A DNA stretch of 64,000 nucleotides from Strigamia acuminata (GCA_949358305.1 OX442318.1:10460517-10524516), one strand, 5' to 3'. Positions 34,043 through 46,785 are shown, counted from the stretch's first letter. Program-made: numbers and translations. Notes: a model not told the origin generated them from the letters alone.

Positions 34043-35200
34043 GAGGATTACGATTAAGCGAAATTGAAATCACTCGTTTGAGTTATAGAAGTGACTTGTC
34101 TCTTCTGCACCGGCTATTGGCTCTTGTTACCACATATTGTAGGTAGCCATCTTTTTCTAGTGTTTTCGAAAGACGATTTCACTTCTCTTTAAATTGTTCA
34201 AAGAAGTGAATTCTCGATTGACTTTTGGTTTTATTTTTGTAGTTTTTGCCAATATTTATTCAAATTAATTATTATTCTTATCTTGAATAATGAATGATGA
34301 TTGTTGGGGTTTGTGAATTGTTATTGATGTTTGGATAAACACGTCATGCGTGGTCTTGGCATATTTATTCAAGTTATTACATATTTTGAATAGTGGATTA
34401 AGATTGTTGGGTTTTTGAATTGCTACGTTGACTTTTAGATAAACATGTCATGCTATGGTATAATTTTTTGCTGTTGGAATATGCTGAGTTATATTTAAAT
34501 TGGATTGATTGGTTAGAAAAAAAAGTTCTTTTGTGGAATATTTTCATGTTTTCAGTGGAAAGTGAAGGAAAGTAATTGGTTTTTTTTGTATCTGAGTCTG
34601 TGTGTGTGTGTGTGTGTGTGTGTGTTTGTGTGGGAGGGAATGAAGGTCTTGTCAGTTTTAATAATTAGAATGGGGATTGATTTTTGAAACAAGAATTGAC
34701 TAAGATAGAAGACGTAGGGAGAGAATTCACGAATTTTGAAAAAGTTTAAAAAAATTTTTTTTTTTGTGGAACTATAAATTTTAATTGAAATTCAAAATCC
34801 AATGAAAGAAAAACGCAAAATTTAATGAAAATCCAATATATCTTTATTTAAATTGAAGAAATCCAATAGAAATCCGTCAAATTCACTGCAATCCAGCACA
34901 AAATTGCAGCAAATCCGTCAAATCCGATGAAAATGCACAGAAAACCCAACAAATCCAGACAAAATCAGTGAACAACTAAAAGAATAATTTCTAATTTAGT
35001 TTTAATAAAACAAAACAAATATGGAGTACAAACAGCGCGCTTGAAATCTCCCTGACTCATCAACGAGTCGAAGAAATAAAAAATAAAAAAGAACAATAAA
35101 TGATGATTTTAATTGCGCCAAGAAACGAGCAAAAAATGCACACAAAAGAAATGTAACAATAAACAAATAATTGTAAAATGAAAAATTGTAAATTATTATT
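34043..35200. other. non-coding stretch with GT microsatellite
   Basis: A (GT)n run lies at 34597-34626. 34780-35000 is A-rich with repeated AAATCCAATGAAA/AAATCCGTCAAA motifs. No gene. Confidence 0.5.
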
Positions 35201-35212
35201 TGCAATGAAATT

Positions 35213-35430
35213 GTGTGCAGCTTCCATTTTTTGACCAAACTCCCTCCAGTTAGCGAAATGGTCTCGTCTGATATGATTGCTGGGTGGCCAGTGTCCAGCC
35301 AGACCCCTGTCGGGGATCTGTGGATCGATGATGTCGGAAGCCCGCTGGGCAAAAGCTTCTCCCCTCCATTTCTTTATACATTACCCACATGGCCAAACTC
35401 ATTGCTTATGCTGACCATGGGGAGCTAGCT
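35213..35430. other. CpG-bearing block of unknown nature, open on both strands
   Basis: About 200 bp of balanced base composition in an AT-rich neighbourhood. It is open on + (35213-35428) and in three minus frames for much of its length; one minus frame reads EAFAQRASDIIDPQIPDRGL. An acceptor-like GTGTGCAG on + precedes it. It could be an exon, a transposon piece or a structured RNA. Not recognised. Confidence 0.3.
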
Positions 35431-35589
35431 GCACTTCTTGTCCAGCCAAACTCTTAATACACACTCTCTGTGAAAATGTTTTCCTCTCAACATAAAGAAT
35501 TCTTTTAACATATTGTAGCGTGGTTCCTCCAAAAATTGAAGAAAAAAAAATATTAAAGTTAATAAAAATCGGCAAGTAGGCCTAACATC

Positions 35590-36112
35590 GGGCACAAGAT
35601 GGACTTTGGTGTTATAATTGGATAAAACGTTATAACTAGGGTTAGGATAAATGCATAAATGCACAGGAATTGTTTTTATTCAATAAAAAGCCAAAATTGG
35701 CTATAAATGCATATTTTGCGAAAATCAGAAATAAATGCATATTTTGCGAAAATCAGAAATAAATGCATATTTTGCGAAAATCAGAAATAAATGCATATTT
35801 TGCGAAAATCAGAAATAAATGCATATTTTGCGAAAATCAGAAATAAATGCATATTTTGCGAAAAGCAGAAATAAATGCATATTTTGCGAAAATCAGAAAT
35901 AAATGCATAAATCGCCATTTTTCCAGAAAATCGCCGATTTGTTATAACTTATAACGAATCGCATGGGACCCAAAAAATCGGTTTGTTATAAACGAAAGTT
36001 CGTTATATTAAAAAATTTTAACATGGTGGTCTATGGTCAACCAAGCCGTTTTTAAGTATTCGTTATAACAAAAAATTCGTTATATCGCGGTTCGTTATAA
36101 AGAGGTTCGACC
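35590..36112. mobile_element. Tc1/mariner-pogo-like remnant with TTATAACGAA subterminal repeats
   Basis: The right part carries many copies of CGTTATA/TATAACG and ends (inverse) TCGGTCGAACCTCTTTATAA, close to ends known from pogo-like elements. No matching left end was found, and the 28-bp array is inserted in or expanded from it. Confidence 0.4.
35697..35915. repeat. minisatellite, 28-bp unit, about 7.5 near-identical copies
   Basis: Unit AGAAATAAATGCATATTTTG plus CGAAAATC. Only isolated changes are seen (one AAAGC), so it expanded recently. Confidence 0.95.
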
Positions 36113-36712
36113 GAATTTCATCGATAGATTTTCCTAAGTCGTGTTTTGAAAATCGGGGTATATGTTAGTGCGCAACATTTTAACGGAATTGTTTGTGCGT
36201 TACTTATGGTCACATTAACCCTTTAAATACTGGCTAAATTCAGCGGAGTAATAAAGCGCGAATAATTACCATCCCAGAGTGTCTAATTAGGGTTACAACA
36301 TCAACATGCAATTTGCAATGTAGAATATTCTGTTTGCTCATTTTGCATGTTATCAATGATTGTTATCAGCTGAAATGAAAAAAGTAGCAGCTGTCAGTTT
36401 TTGGTGCATAACAGAGCAGGTATCAAAGGGTTAAGCTGGTGAGTATTCTTTTTTTTGTTCGTTGAAAGCGATTTAACTCGGTGAGATAATAAGTAGATAT
36501 GAATCTTGTTGTTTAATGATGATATTTTTTTTTTACTTGATGGATTTGTGGGACTTTTGCAATGTGTTAGAATGGTTTGCTTGTATTTAGACAATGGCAT
36601 ACCCAATTTGATGGAATTTTATAGCTTTTTTTCAACATTTTTTTCTTTCTGTTCTTGCTTGTTGTCTATTAATAAATCAGGTGTATTGAGTAATTTTTAT
36701 CTTTTTAAACCT

Positions 36713-36752
<40 letters not shown>

Positions 36753-36790
36753 TGTGTGGAAGATTTAATTTTTTTTTTTTTGGTTTTCAG
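36113..36790. other. non-coding stretch with long poly(T)
   Basis: It ends in a T run of about 33 (36718-36750) and a second of about 14, directly before the acceptor of the candidate exon at 36791. Confidence 0.5.
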
Positions 36791-36847
36791 GTCAGAATGG
36801 ACAGAAAAGGGATAGCCATGATATTCCCAAACTGCTGTGTTTAAGAG
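36791..36847 (+). CDS. candidate 57-nt internal exon, unrecognised protein
   Basis: Bounded by T14-GGTTTTCAG and a strong donor AGAG|GTGAGT. With the one base carried over from the exon at 10327 it reads G-QNGQKRDSHDIPKLLCLR plus one base. Length is a multiple of three with phase 1 at both ends, so it could be skipped without changing frame. No domain recognised. The intron from 10396 would be 26.4 kb and would contain the gypsy element. Confidence 0.45.
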
Positions 36848-37894
36848 GTGAGTGGATTTTTTTTTTTTAATTTATATTTTTTAAATTTATATTTTTTCAA
36901 GGATAATTGTTGCGTAGGGTGTTTTAAAATTCACTTTTGGAATTCATGCTTTTCCTGTTATCCCATAGCGGAAATGAGTTTTTTTTTTCTTTCTTAAATG
37001 AGGATTTAAGGATTTATTCAGGGTTGACGATTAGAAAATTGCATCTAATTATTCAGACCTAGTTCCCATCATGAAGAAAGTTCATAGAACTCAGTAATGG
37101 ATTTATTTTTTATTTATTTTTTTATTTTTTTAAAATTAAAAAAAAAATAATAATAATAAAACCAGGTAATTGCAAGGTTGGTATTTGAATTAATATATAC
37201 ATTTTTTTGAATTTTCATGCAATTACAAATAGAAAATGTAAGAAAAAAAGAAAAAAAATCGTGCTTTATGGTCACATTAATGCATAATTTTGACTTGAAA
37301 TAGATAATTTCAAGACTTTTGCTTATGATTAGACACTCCCAACTTTTTTTTATTGCTCGTGTTTGTTTTAATTTAATTAATTTAATTTATTCCATCAATG
37401 AAAGGGGACATATATATTTTTTTAAAAGATATTTATTGTTAATTTTAATGAATGGCTACTTCAAGGGAAATTGATTTCAAGTATTTCCAGACTTGGAGAA
37501 CAACTGTTCTTTGTTTTCAAAAGAAAGAGACAAACTCAGCATCTTGAGACATATCTCAAGATCTGTAGGCCCACAGACGAAGGGTCTTGAAGAAACATAT
37601 CAATGGCTACTGTTCTGCATTCCTATATCTACTGGTTTCCAAGACAACAGAGTACAGTCAGAACGAAGGATGGCAAATTGACGTTCCATAATTAGCAGTT
37701 AATCCTTTAGTTACCATGACTCCCCCATCTTTTGCAGACATATTTGATCCCGCTGTGAATCCGCGGAACATGAGTTCGGTCGACATAACAGGAATTGATT
37801 AATGACATTACGGCGCTAGGATCTAACGACGCATTCTGGAAGGTGCTTTCAGACTACAGTTTCAGAAAGGGGCGATGCCGTTACTATAACCACA
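36848..37894. other. non-coding stretch
   Basis: AT-rich to 37440. 37490-37700 is open on + (62 codons) with balanced composition but no recognised domain; possibly decayed transposon. No gene called. Confidence 0.4.
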
Positions 37895-38296
37895 TACACA
37901 GTTTGCGGCAGGTACTTTTCCCTTACAATTATGACATTTTTTTACGCTATAAAAGTGGGTTGCGGTTGAAGTTTTAAGTTCTAGTTATAAAATTAGAGTT
38001 AACCTTATACATGCCACGTGATTACCAAATTTAGTAATGTTTCATTCGCATAATTTCTGTTTTTAACTGTTGCAATACAATGATGCAACTTAATTATTGT
38101 GAATTCAAAATGGCGGCGAAAGAGGTCAATGCTAATCCAGATTTTTAGTCAGTGACGTAAATAGTGGAAAACTACCGGATTGGTTACGCTATTTTCAGTT
38201 ATAGCGTAAGCTCTCGTAGGGTTATAAGTTTTCCACTATACTTATAGGCTTAACGGGGGTTTTTATAAGGGAAAAGTACCTGCCGCAAACTGTGTA
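37895..38296. mobile_element. TA-flanked MITE, 398 bp, perfect 29-bp inverted repeats
   Basis: CACAGTTTGCGGCAGGTACT plus TTTCCCTTA at 37897-37925 is repeated exactly in inverse at 38266-38294. TA flanks both sides. No transposase. The perfect TIRs suggest recent mobility. TA target and length suit Tc1/mariner. Confidence 0.85.
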
Positions 38297-39520
38297 AGAC
38301 ACTCGGCGGAAACTGCCGATTCTAAAAAGACTTCGGACATTTCCCACAAAGGCTTTGAACGCCGGTGTAAATTTATTTGTTCGTTGTTCTTTCGTGGGTC
38401 TACCGTACAGTCCCGTGTTTTTAAATTTCCCCACTAGAGGACACTATTAAATCCTGTTTGTGAAGAAGCATTTCACTAAATTGATTAGTTTTTCCACTTT
38501 GGAGTTTTCAATTCAAAGTTTTACATCTGATTCGCTGCAGTTGCAAACACTTTGACTCGTGCGTCCATTTAATGTCGTCTCCCACTTTTAACCCCGGTGT
38601 CCAGTGACCCCCGCGCCCCCACCCCATTTGGGATTGCAATGTCTTAGCAGGTACTCCAATTGCAGCAAAAGATAAAACATTTGCATGAGTGTTTGTCTCG
38701 CCGGCCGCAAAGGTGAGTGACTCTAAGTGCGGCGGGGTGACGATTGACCATCAATAGGAAAGATTGACCAATTGTAGTTTAAATGTCCATTTTAAAACTG
38801 CCGTTGGGGATAAACAGGGCAAGCACTTCACTTAGACCAACAACCTCCTCTTAGTTGGAGAAATCAATAACACTCGGGGGTGCGAGAGCAGTGTTGAGGG
38901 TGGGCAGGGCCGGGGTGTCCGTGTCTGGAGGATGTGTACAGAAAATTAAACTCGAAATTGGTTGAATGGAAACAGATTGCGTGATTTTAAAGTGGTGACA
39001 AGAGCTGGGTTCAAGGGCAATGGCAGTTATTGACGATGATGATACTTTTTTTTTTTTTTTTTTTTCTTTTTTTTTGTGTGCTGGGGGAGGGGAGTGGGCA
39101 GTTTTATAGTCGGCGGGGGTGAAGGTGGCCTGGAATTAGATTGGAATCAGTTTTTAAAAATTGATTTTTATTTTTTATTTTTAGTGCGCGGCGAATGATG
39201 GGTTTGGGATATCTTTAATCGGTGTAAAGGCACTTAGCTGCGAGGGGTTGCAGCACTATGTTCAATCGACGGAGAGGTAACGTGCTTGAGTAAGTGATCT
39301 GGGCGCCTGGATTCGCGAATGTTTGGGTGTTTTCGTGGAGGTTTTTTTGGTTTTTGGACAGTGGGTGCGTTCAAAGTTTGCTGGTTTTGGGATGTAAGCT
39401 GAATTGAGAAAAATTGAAAATTATTGAATAATTGGACGAATGGGAAATGTGACTGGAAGGGTTTATTTCTTGTTTTTTTTTTTTCAAAATGGCTGCCATG
39501 TGGGTAGGATTGGGATTTTA
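38297..39520. other. non-coding stretch, partly CpG-bearing
   Basis: 38300-39000 and 39180-39330 hold CpG and G-rich segments without a credible exon. A T run lies at 39048-39075. Confidence 0.4.
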
Positions 39521-39527
39521 CTACGTT

Positions 39528-39925
39528 TACATGCACGGAATCTACAAGAAACATCAAATTTTCAACTTCAAATCAACATTTGCAACTAGGACTTTGGAAC
39601 TCACTACTTAAATTGAGAACTAGTGTCTGCATTTGACAGAGTACATGTTTACATGCACGGAATATTTCGAGTGAGATTAAATATTTCGTGCGCACAATTG
39701 TCGTGTAAACAGGGATGACGAGGATTATTCGAGTAGTGAATAATCCCTCGCAGAAGGTTGTTTAATTTGAGTGAACTCGAACTATTTTTATTGCGCATGC
39801 GCGCATCGCTTCCGGCACTTCCCCATTGGTCGAAAACCGAAAGTGATCACGAATTATTTTCTGCATGTAAATGCAACAATTTGATTTTTTCACCACTCGG
39901 ATTATTCACCACTCAAAATATTCAG
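39528..39925. mobile_element. probable TIR element remnant (GTTTACATGCA ends)
   Basis: GTTTACATGCACGGAAT occurs twice (about 39526 and 39648). An inverse TGCATGTAAATGC lies at about 39861. Paired GTGAATAATCC and GGATTATTCACCAC segments lie between. Exact ends not defined. Confidence 0.4.
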
Positions 39926-39989
39926 TTTAAAATATTGTAGTGCAGTGCAGTGCGCTGCGTAGTCTGATGAGTATCATGCAGGAGCTAGT

Positions 39990-40017
39990 TGTACTAGCGC
40001 CCTCTGTGGCGATATGT
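39990..40017. promoter_or_regulatory. CTCF-like motif
   Basis: TAGCGCCCTCTGTGG; on the other strand AGAGGGCGC fits the Drosophila CTCF core AGRKGGCGC. Motif match only. Confidence 0.25.
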
Positions 40018-40107
40018 ATATTTGTGATTGAATGAGGAATAAAGCATTGTCATTCTGGATAATACTACAGCTGATGTTAAGTGCTCTACTTCAAGCTAGC
40101 ACAGAAA

Positions 40108-40530
40108 TGTAAATGGCTTTATGAATGCGCCTACTTATTTCTAGCGTAAAACTTAGCACAATTGTAATGAGGAAATGTATCCGCCAAAAACTCGGTAACA
40201 GCATTGTGTATCGCTTTATTGCATCTATTGATTTATCGTTTCCTGCCGATTTTTCACAAGAAATGGCGACTAATAAACCACGACGAGTCTCCAATTGTTA
40301 CAATTCAGTAAAAGAGAATCTTGTGAAGCGACTGAACAGACTGAACTCATGGATTTGCACTAGCAAGCAAGCGGGCAAGCAAGCAAGCAACAATGGCACG
40401 AAAAGCAAGTTCTGCGAGTTGGAATTAGAGAAAGTTGGTTAATTTTAATTGGCCAACACCACATTGTGCGCAGAATGGGATGCGCAGTACGAATTTGGCG
40501 TCAAGATAGCGGGCGCTGAGCGTAGGTTTA
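40108..40530. mobile_element. putative element containing dispersed repeat family R1 (copy a)
   Basis: One side carries (inverse) TAGGCGCATTCATAAA, seen again at 53.9 kb. 40465-40526 carries the R1 core GGATGCGCAGTACGAATTTG. The two may be opposite parts of one element, but ends are not proven. Confidence 0.35.
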
Positions 40531-41340
40531 GCAGGAAATTTGTGGGCGCATTGTTGAAATAATTTCCATTAGCAAAGGCGAGATTTTTGTGTAAATTGAA
40601 ACAGCAGTTGATAGTTTTTCTTTCTTTTTTCTGCTGAAATATAGCCTTATTTCCTATCTGCAGTGGGAGATGTTCCTCCCCTAGTCTATTTCCTGGCTAA
40701 AACTGGGACCGGCAGAGTCGACTTCATCGATAAGTGTTACGGCCAGCGCTGGTGTGGTGGCCAGCACGAGCCACTGATTGGAGTGGGGAGTGAGGGTGGT
40801 GGTGTGGGGGGGTTTTTGTGACTTGGTCAAGATGGCAGAGGTGAGGGAAAAGGAGCGAAAAAGCTCTAAAACGGAGGCTGTTCCCTGGTGTCAAGAATGG
40901 GAATCGGGATCCAAAGACTGGTGATGGACAGATGGGGGAATGGAAGTGAGTGCAATACGGAAAATAAATTGCTGGTTTTAGATGGATGGATATACTCTGG
41001 AGATGGACTGAGAGAAAAGACGAGATAGTGGTGCAAAAAGAGGATTTGGTTTTAAGCAACCATTTTCATGTCATGTCAGGTTGGCTTAGGGAGTTTTGAG
41101 TTTTTGATTAAATGGGATAGTTTTTTTGCACTTTTTTTAGATTTTGGATTTTTTTTATTTGGATTTTGTTTTTTGTTTTTGTTTTATTGCTTTTGGAGTG
41201 ACAATTGAATGCAGTGTGATCAATTCAATGGGGAGTTGATTTATTGGGGGTGATTTTAATATCGATGAAATTAAACATGAAATGTGATGTTAAATGACGA
41301 CATAATGAAAATATACAATGAAAATATATCGCATCACAAA
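40531..41340. other. non-coding stretch
   Basis: Mixed, then T-rich at 41090-41200. An open frame on - (40724-41059) lacks domains and splice signals. Confidence 0.4.
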
Positions 41341-41720
41341 CGAACACTAAAAAACTCAATTATAACACCAAAAAATTCAATTATAACACCAAAAAACACA
41401 CTAGAACACCATAAAACCACACTAGAACACCAAAAAACACACTAGAACACCATAAAACCACACTAGAACACCAAAAAATTATAATTACAGTAGAACACAA
41501 AAACAGACGAGAACACAAATAAACAATTATAACACCAATAGACACGCCAGAAACCCCAAAACACAATTATAACATCTAAAAACACAATTATAACATTTAA
41601 AACCGCAATTAGAACATATAAGAACACAATTAGAAGTTAGAACACAGAAAAAATACACTAGAACCTCCCAAAACACAACAAAACATCTACCAAAACACAC
41701 AAACATTAAAAAATACAATT
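41340..41720. repeat. minisatellite, about 20-22-bp unit
   Basis: Copies of AACACCAAAAAACACACTAG and ACACCATAAAACCACACTAG, degrading rightwards to ACAATTATAACATCTAAAAA. Minus-strand open frames here are repeat artefacts. Confidence 0.85.
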
Positions 41721-41846
41721 CTTACACCCGATTATGTTTTTACACTATAGATACGTTCCAGAAAAAACCATGTCTCAAAAGTGTGAAAAAAGACAAACAA
41801 GGGGAAATCCTTTAATAAACTACAGTTCATAGAAATTTAAATCAAA

Positions 41847-42633
41847 TACGAGGTGCATTCGAAAAGTCATTAAAATGAGTGTAAATACATTTACACTCGT
41901 TTTTGCACAACATTTACACTTTTTTTTGCACAACATTTACACTCGGAAACTACCTGCACGCCATGTTTTAATTTTCTTCACACGAACATTGGCGTCCAAA
42001 CCAACTATTTTGGCGTCATCTTGGATTGTCATATATTTTTAATGTGCTAATTTATTTACACTTGAATTCACACTGAAATTTACACAGAAATTTATTTTTA
42101 AACTCTAAAATTGAGTCGTTTAACTTGACATTTATACTACCAGTTGCACTGGTCGTTAAGTAAGTGCATTCGAAAAGTCATTTGCACTAAACGACCAGGT
42201 GCAACTGGTTGTGTAAATGTCAAGTTAAATGACCCAATTTTTGAGTTTAAAATAATTTTCAAGTGTAAACTTGCTGTTCTAGCAGCACGTCAATCATTTT
42301 AACTGCCAAAATTAATCTGTGATTCCAGATCAAGTTTGATTGTTTCCAGCCCAAATAATAACCATAGTGATGGTCTAAAAAAAAACAATAAGTGCTACAA
42401 AATTGTTCTTACGATCGAGATCGTTGCGACCGACCGATCTAACGGAAATCCAAGATGGCTGCCAGTAAGACCCGATTTGAACGAGAAAACTCGTTGAACG
42501 GAGATTTAAACGTGGCGTGCAGGCCGTTTACATTTAACCAGTTTACACGACATTTACACATTTACACATTTACATATTTACACATTTACACATTTACACT
42601 CGTTTTGATGACTTTTCGAATGCACCTACTATA
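41847..42633. mobile_element. TIR/foldback element, about 777 bp, with a long central palindrome
   Basis: Outer inverted repeats (41851-41887 and about 42591-42627) share AGGTGCATTCGAAAAGTCAT and then AAAAYGAGTGTAAAT. A second, internal inverted repeat has arms of about 100 bp (about 42057-42155 and 42178-42268), sharing TTTAACTTGACATTTA, CCAGTTGCAC and GGTCGTT. GTGCATTCGAAAAGTCATTT recurs at its centre. No ORF. Many TTTACAC repeats near both ends. Confidence 0.8.
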
Positions 42634-44655
42634 GCAATAGGCATTGACCGTTAGAAAACACATTTTTCAATGCAAGGTAGTATTTTCAAGAGAATAAAGT
42701 TTGGAAGAAGATGAGTAATACTACATGAATTAACATTTAGATGACAAAAGCATGTGTTAGATTGGGCTTGTGTTGTAGGGATGTGATAAATTTTTGCTTT
42801 TTGATGCATCAACTTTTCACATGTGCGCAATAAATCATTCGCCCTGATAGGCTCAGATGTGTCAAGAGGCATTTGGAGTTGGGCATTTGAAACACACTTC
42901 TTGTTGTATTTCCTGTATTACACTGCAAGAGAGAAAAAAAAGGAAAAAAATGAATATTAAGCACTCAAGTTTTATTTTAAATTTTTTATATGTTTTTACT
43001 GACAAAATTCAAGGTTTGGAATTGCATTGGGTCAGGAAATGTAACAAAATAAAATCATAAATAAATTTCTGGAACAGCTGTGCAAATAACTCATTGTGCA
43101 TACAATGAATTTGACTTTGCAAGTTGGAAATAAAAAGTGAAATAAAAATATAAAATTAAAAATTAAGTATTAATTGAAGATTTATAATCTAAATGTTTTG
43201 TTGGAATTGGAAATTTATACTTTGTATCCATTAAAACCTTAAATTAATAGCATAAATAATTTATTATACAGGTTAGTTAGAGCAGATAAGTTTGTGTAAA
43301 ATTTATATGATGCAGGAAACAGGTGCAAATATGCTTAGTTGTGTATCTATTTGAATATATAAGGGGGAAAAACACCAAGTTTGGATTTTATTGTCATTTT
43401 CCTCACCTATCTATTAGTATGCTTGTGTTTTCAAACTCTGCTGGGGATTAACTGGATCAAGAGATGAATTGTAAGTATCAATGAATTATTGTAACTATTT
43501 ATAACGCAATAGAATATTCCATGTTATCTGTGAAGAAATTTAAATTAAATTAGATTTTTTTGCTAAATTTTGACCTCAAAAATATTTTAAACTCCGGAAC
43601 AGTTGTGCTCGCCACGATTTTTTGAAAAATAGTGGTTGTCTACCCCTTTACATAGCTCCATTACATTTTTTTAGGGCCTTGGAGATCCATACATCCAATT
43701 TAGAAAAGTTTTCTAGGATATAGACGGTCTCAAATCTGTTTAGTTTTTAATTTTATCTCATTCTGTTTACAAGTTATGAGAAATATTGTAAATAGTCACT
43801 TTTTGGAGTTTTTAATTTCTTTCTCTTTAACTATTCATTTTTTTCCAAAAAGATTTAAACAAAATGATAGCTTTAACAATCCTTTAAATCCTCCTAAAAC
43901 CATTTTTACTTGTGAGAAATAGTTTCTGAGAAATTTCAAATATTAAAAGTTCCAAAAAATAGGATATGCCATTTTTTAGGCAAGGAGTTGTACGTAGCGT
44001 AGTGTTTTATAGAAAAAAAGTACTCCGTAGTTGATAGCCAGATAACAGCATGCATTGTCATGTATTTGGTATATATGAAGAACAAATAGACTTTGAATTT
44101 AGATTTTTTTTCTAATTAGAATTGCAACAAATGTGATATTTGATATTTAATTTGACGTAATTTATTATTATACTAGCGGCTCCACGAAGACGTGTTGATA
44201 AAAGATTGTTTCTTGCAAAATCATTATCTAGTGATAATGCATACTAGTGTGAGGTTTTTCAGTCTTCAACTCCTCCTACTTATTCTGCTGTAGATTTGAA
44301 TGATGGACGTCAGTAGGGGATTTGCATCTTGATGAATTGTTGTCATCAATTGGTTGGGTAAGTGGAGATTGATTTATTTGGTTTTCTTTTGGGAAAGTTG
44401 GGGTTTCTGAGGGGTTTTTGGGTTTGTGTGTGGGAGAGTTTTTGTTTGTGTTGATTAAACAGTTGCATAATTTTGCCGAGTAAAATTTGTTATCAGTTTT
44501 TTTTTTTAAATATTGGTTTTGAGATAACGTTCAATTGGTTTGTGGTTTCGCAACATTTTTATAAACAATTCCAAGGTGAATTCAAAATTACCTGTAGATG
44601 TTTTGTATTTGAAAAAAAAGTTTTTTTTGAGAAATTTTTGTTTTGGGTTTTAGCA
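42634..44655. other. non-coding stretch, unclassified
   Basis: 43590-44050 has a texture unlike the simple flanks and might be an old transposon piece, but no coding motif is readable. No gene recognised. Confidence 0.35.
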
Positions 44656-44659
44656 AGTT

Positions 44660-45625
44660 TTTAGATTCAGGATCTATTATTAGTATTCAGGATCTAGGAT
44701 TTTCATCTCCAAATTCAGAAGTTGAAATTTTATTTTTTGCACCTGAAAACACAAAAGTCTAAAATTGTTTATTGCATGTAAGCTTAAGTGAATAGTGTGC
44801 CATACCTGTTGTTATTTCTTAAACACGTGACAGAGACAGAGACAGAGATTACTGAGCGAAGACTGCCCTTAATGGATCCAGGATTCAGTTTTTTGGATCC
44901 AGAATCTAGTTTTTAGATCCAGAATCTATTATTTTAGATCCATTTTTTTTTAGATCCATAATCTATTATTTTAGATCCATAATCTATTTTTTTTAAATCC
45001 ATAATCTATTTAGTAGATCCAGAATCTATTTAGTAGATCCAGAATCTATTTAGTAGGTCCAGAATCTAGTTTTTAGATCCAGAATCTATTATTTTAGATC
45101 CATTTTTTTTAAAATCCATAATCTATTATTTTAGATCCATAATCTATTTAGTAGGTCCAGAATCTATTTAGTATATCCAGAAAATCTATTTAGTAGATCC
45201 AGAATCTATTTAGTAGATCCAGAATCTATTTAGTAGGTCCAGAATCTATTTAGTAGATCCAGAAAATCTATTTAGTAGATCCAGAAAATCTATTTAGTAG
45301 ATTCAGAAAATCTATTTAGTAGATCCAGAAAATCTATTTAGTAGATCCAGAAAATCTATTTAGTAGGTCCAGAAAATTTGTTTAGTATTTCCAAAATCTA
45401 TTTAGTAGATTCAGAATCTATTTTTTTAGATCCAGAATCTGTTTAGTAGATCCAGAATCTATTTAGAAGATCCAGAATTTATTTAGTAGATCCAGATAAT
45501 CTATTTAGTATATCCAGAATCTATTTAGTCGATCCAGAATTTATTTAGTCGATCCAGAATTTATTTAGTAGATCCAAAATCCATTTAATAGATCCAAAAC
45601 TCATTCAGTAGATCCAGAATAATCC
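44660..45625. repeat. large minisatellite, about 21-bp unit, about 40 copies
   Basis: Unit ATCTATTTAGTAGATCCAGA with variants (GTAGGTCC, TTTTAGATCC, AGAAAATCT). It carries many TGGATC/GATCC sites. The longest array in the window. Confidence 0.95.
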
Positions 45626-46330
45626 AGATCCAAAATAATTTAATGTAAACAATAAATTGATTATATATTTGCAAAACTATGAGAAGAAAGTTATTCTGCT
45701 ACCCTAGCTCTACTGCGGCATATTTTCGAACTATACGACAAGCTATGGCACCGCAAAACTGGTTTTTGAATTTATTTACTTGTGCGTGGTTAAATCTTTT
45801 ATGTGTTATGGCCGTTGTTTTTAAAACACATTACAGCACTTAAGTTTTATAATTTGTTCTAACACTTTTATTACACCATAAATTATAAAATATGAAAGAA
45901 AAAAAAATTACGGTGAAATGCAAAGATGTATGAATCACAGAGCTATATGAACATTTTTACGTGATAAAAGTGAGATTTACTGAAGTTGGAATGGCCTGTT
46001 TTGTGCATTATAAAGCATTGGTGTATAAATATAAATGCAGTTGGAGACAGCGCTGGGCGAAATATGGTGAAAGGCCCTATCTCAGTAAGCGTTTATCTCA
46101 CATTCGTGGAAGATACTTGTCAGCTGAATATGGGAGTTAAGAAATATTCCACCAATATGTAATGTCACTTGGAGCTGTGAAGTATGTGCCATATATTTGG
46201 GGTGGAAAGAGGCTGGGATGAGGGAAGAATGCTTTGATGTATGTTTGTTTGTCTTAATTGATTTCTGCTTTTTTGGAAATTTTTTTTATTTTTCTTTATT
46301 TTTTATTTAGTTTTATTTTATGAATAAATA
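45626..46330. other. non-coding stretch
   Basis: No gene or repeat recognised. Confidence 0.4.
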
Positions 46331-46334
46331 TATT

Positions 46335-46645
46335 TTGGAAAGATTTTGATGAAATTTTCTGTTTTTATTCAATTTTATGAAGATTTTCATGAGATTTTTG
46401 GTTTTTTTAATCAATTTTTGTGAGATTTTTGGTTTTTAAGCAATTTTCATGAGATTTTTTGGTTTTTTAAATTAATTTTTGTGAGATTTTTAGTTTTTTA
46501 ATCAATTTTTAATCAATTTTTTGGTTTTTTTAATTAATTTTCACGAGATTTTTTGGTTTTTAAATCAATTTTCATGAGATTTTTTGGTTTTTAATCAATT
46601 TTCATCAGATTTTTCGGTTTTTTAATCAATTTTTATTAAATTTAA
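46335..46645. repeat. minisatellite, about 31-33-bp unit
   Basis: About nine copies of AATCAATTTTCATGAGATTT plus TTTGGTTTTTT, with GTG for CAT variants. Confidence 0.85.
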
Positions 46646-46780
46646 TGTTTTTCTAATTTTTCTCTTATTTTTATCAAATATGATGTGTTTGAAACCATAC
46701 TTTAAAATTTCTGACCAATTACTCAAGAAAATTTTAGAAACCAAAATGGCCTCCACTTGAGTGTCTGACATGCAATTTTG

Positions 46781-46785
<5 letters not shown>

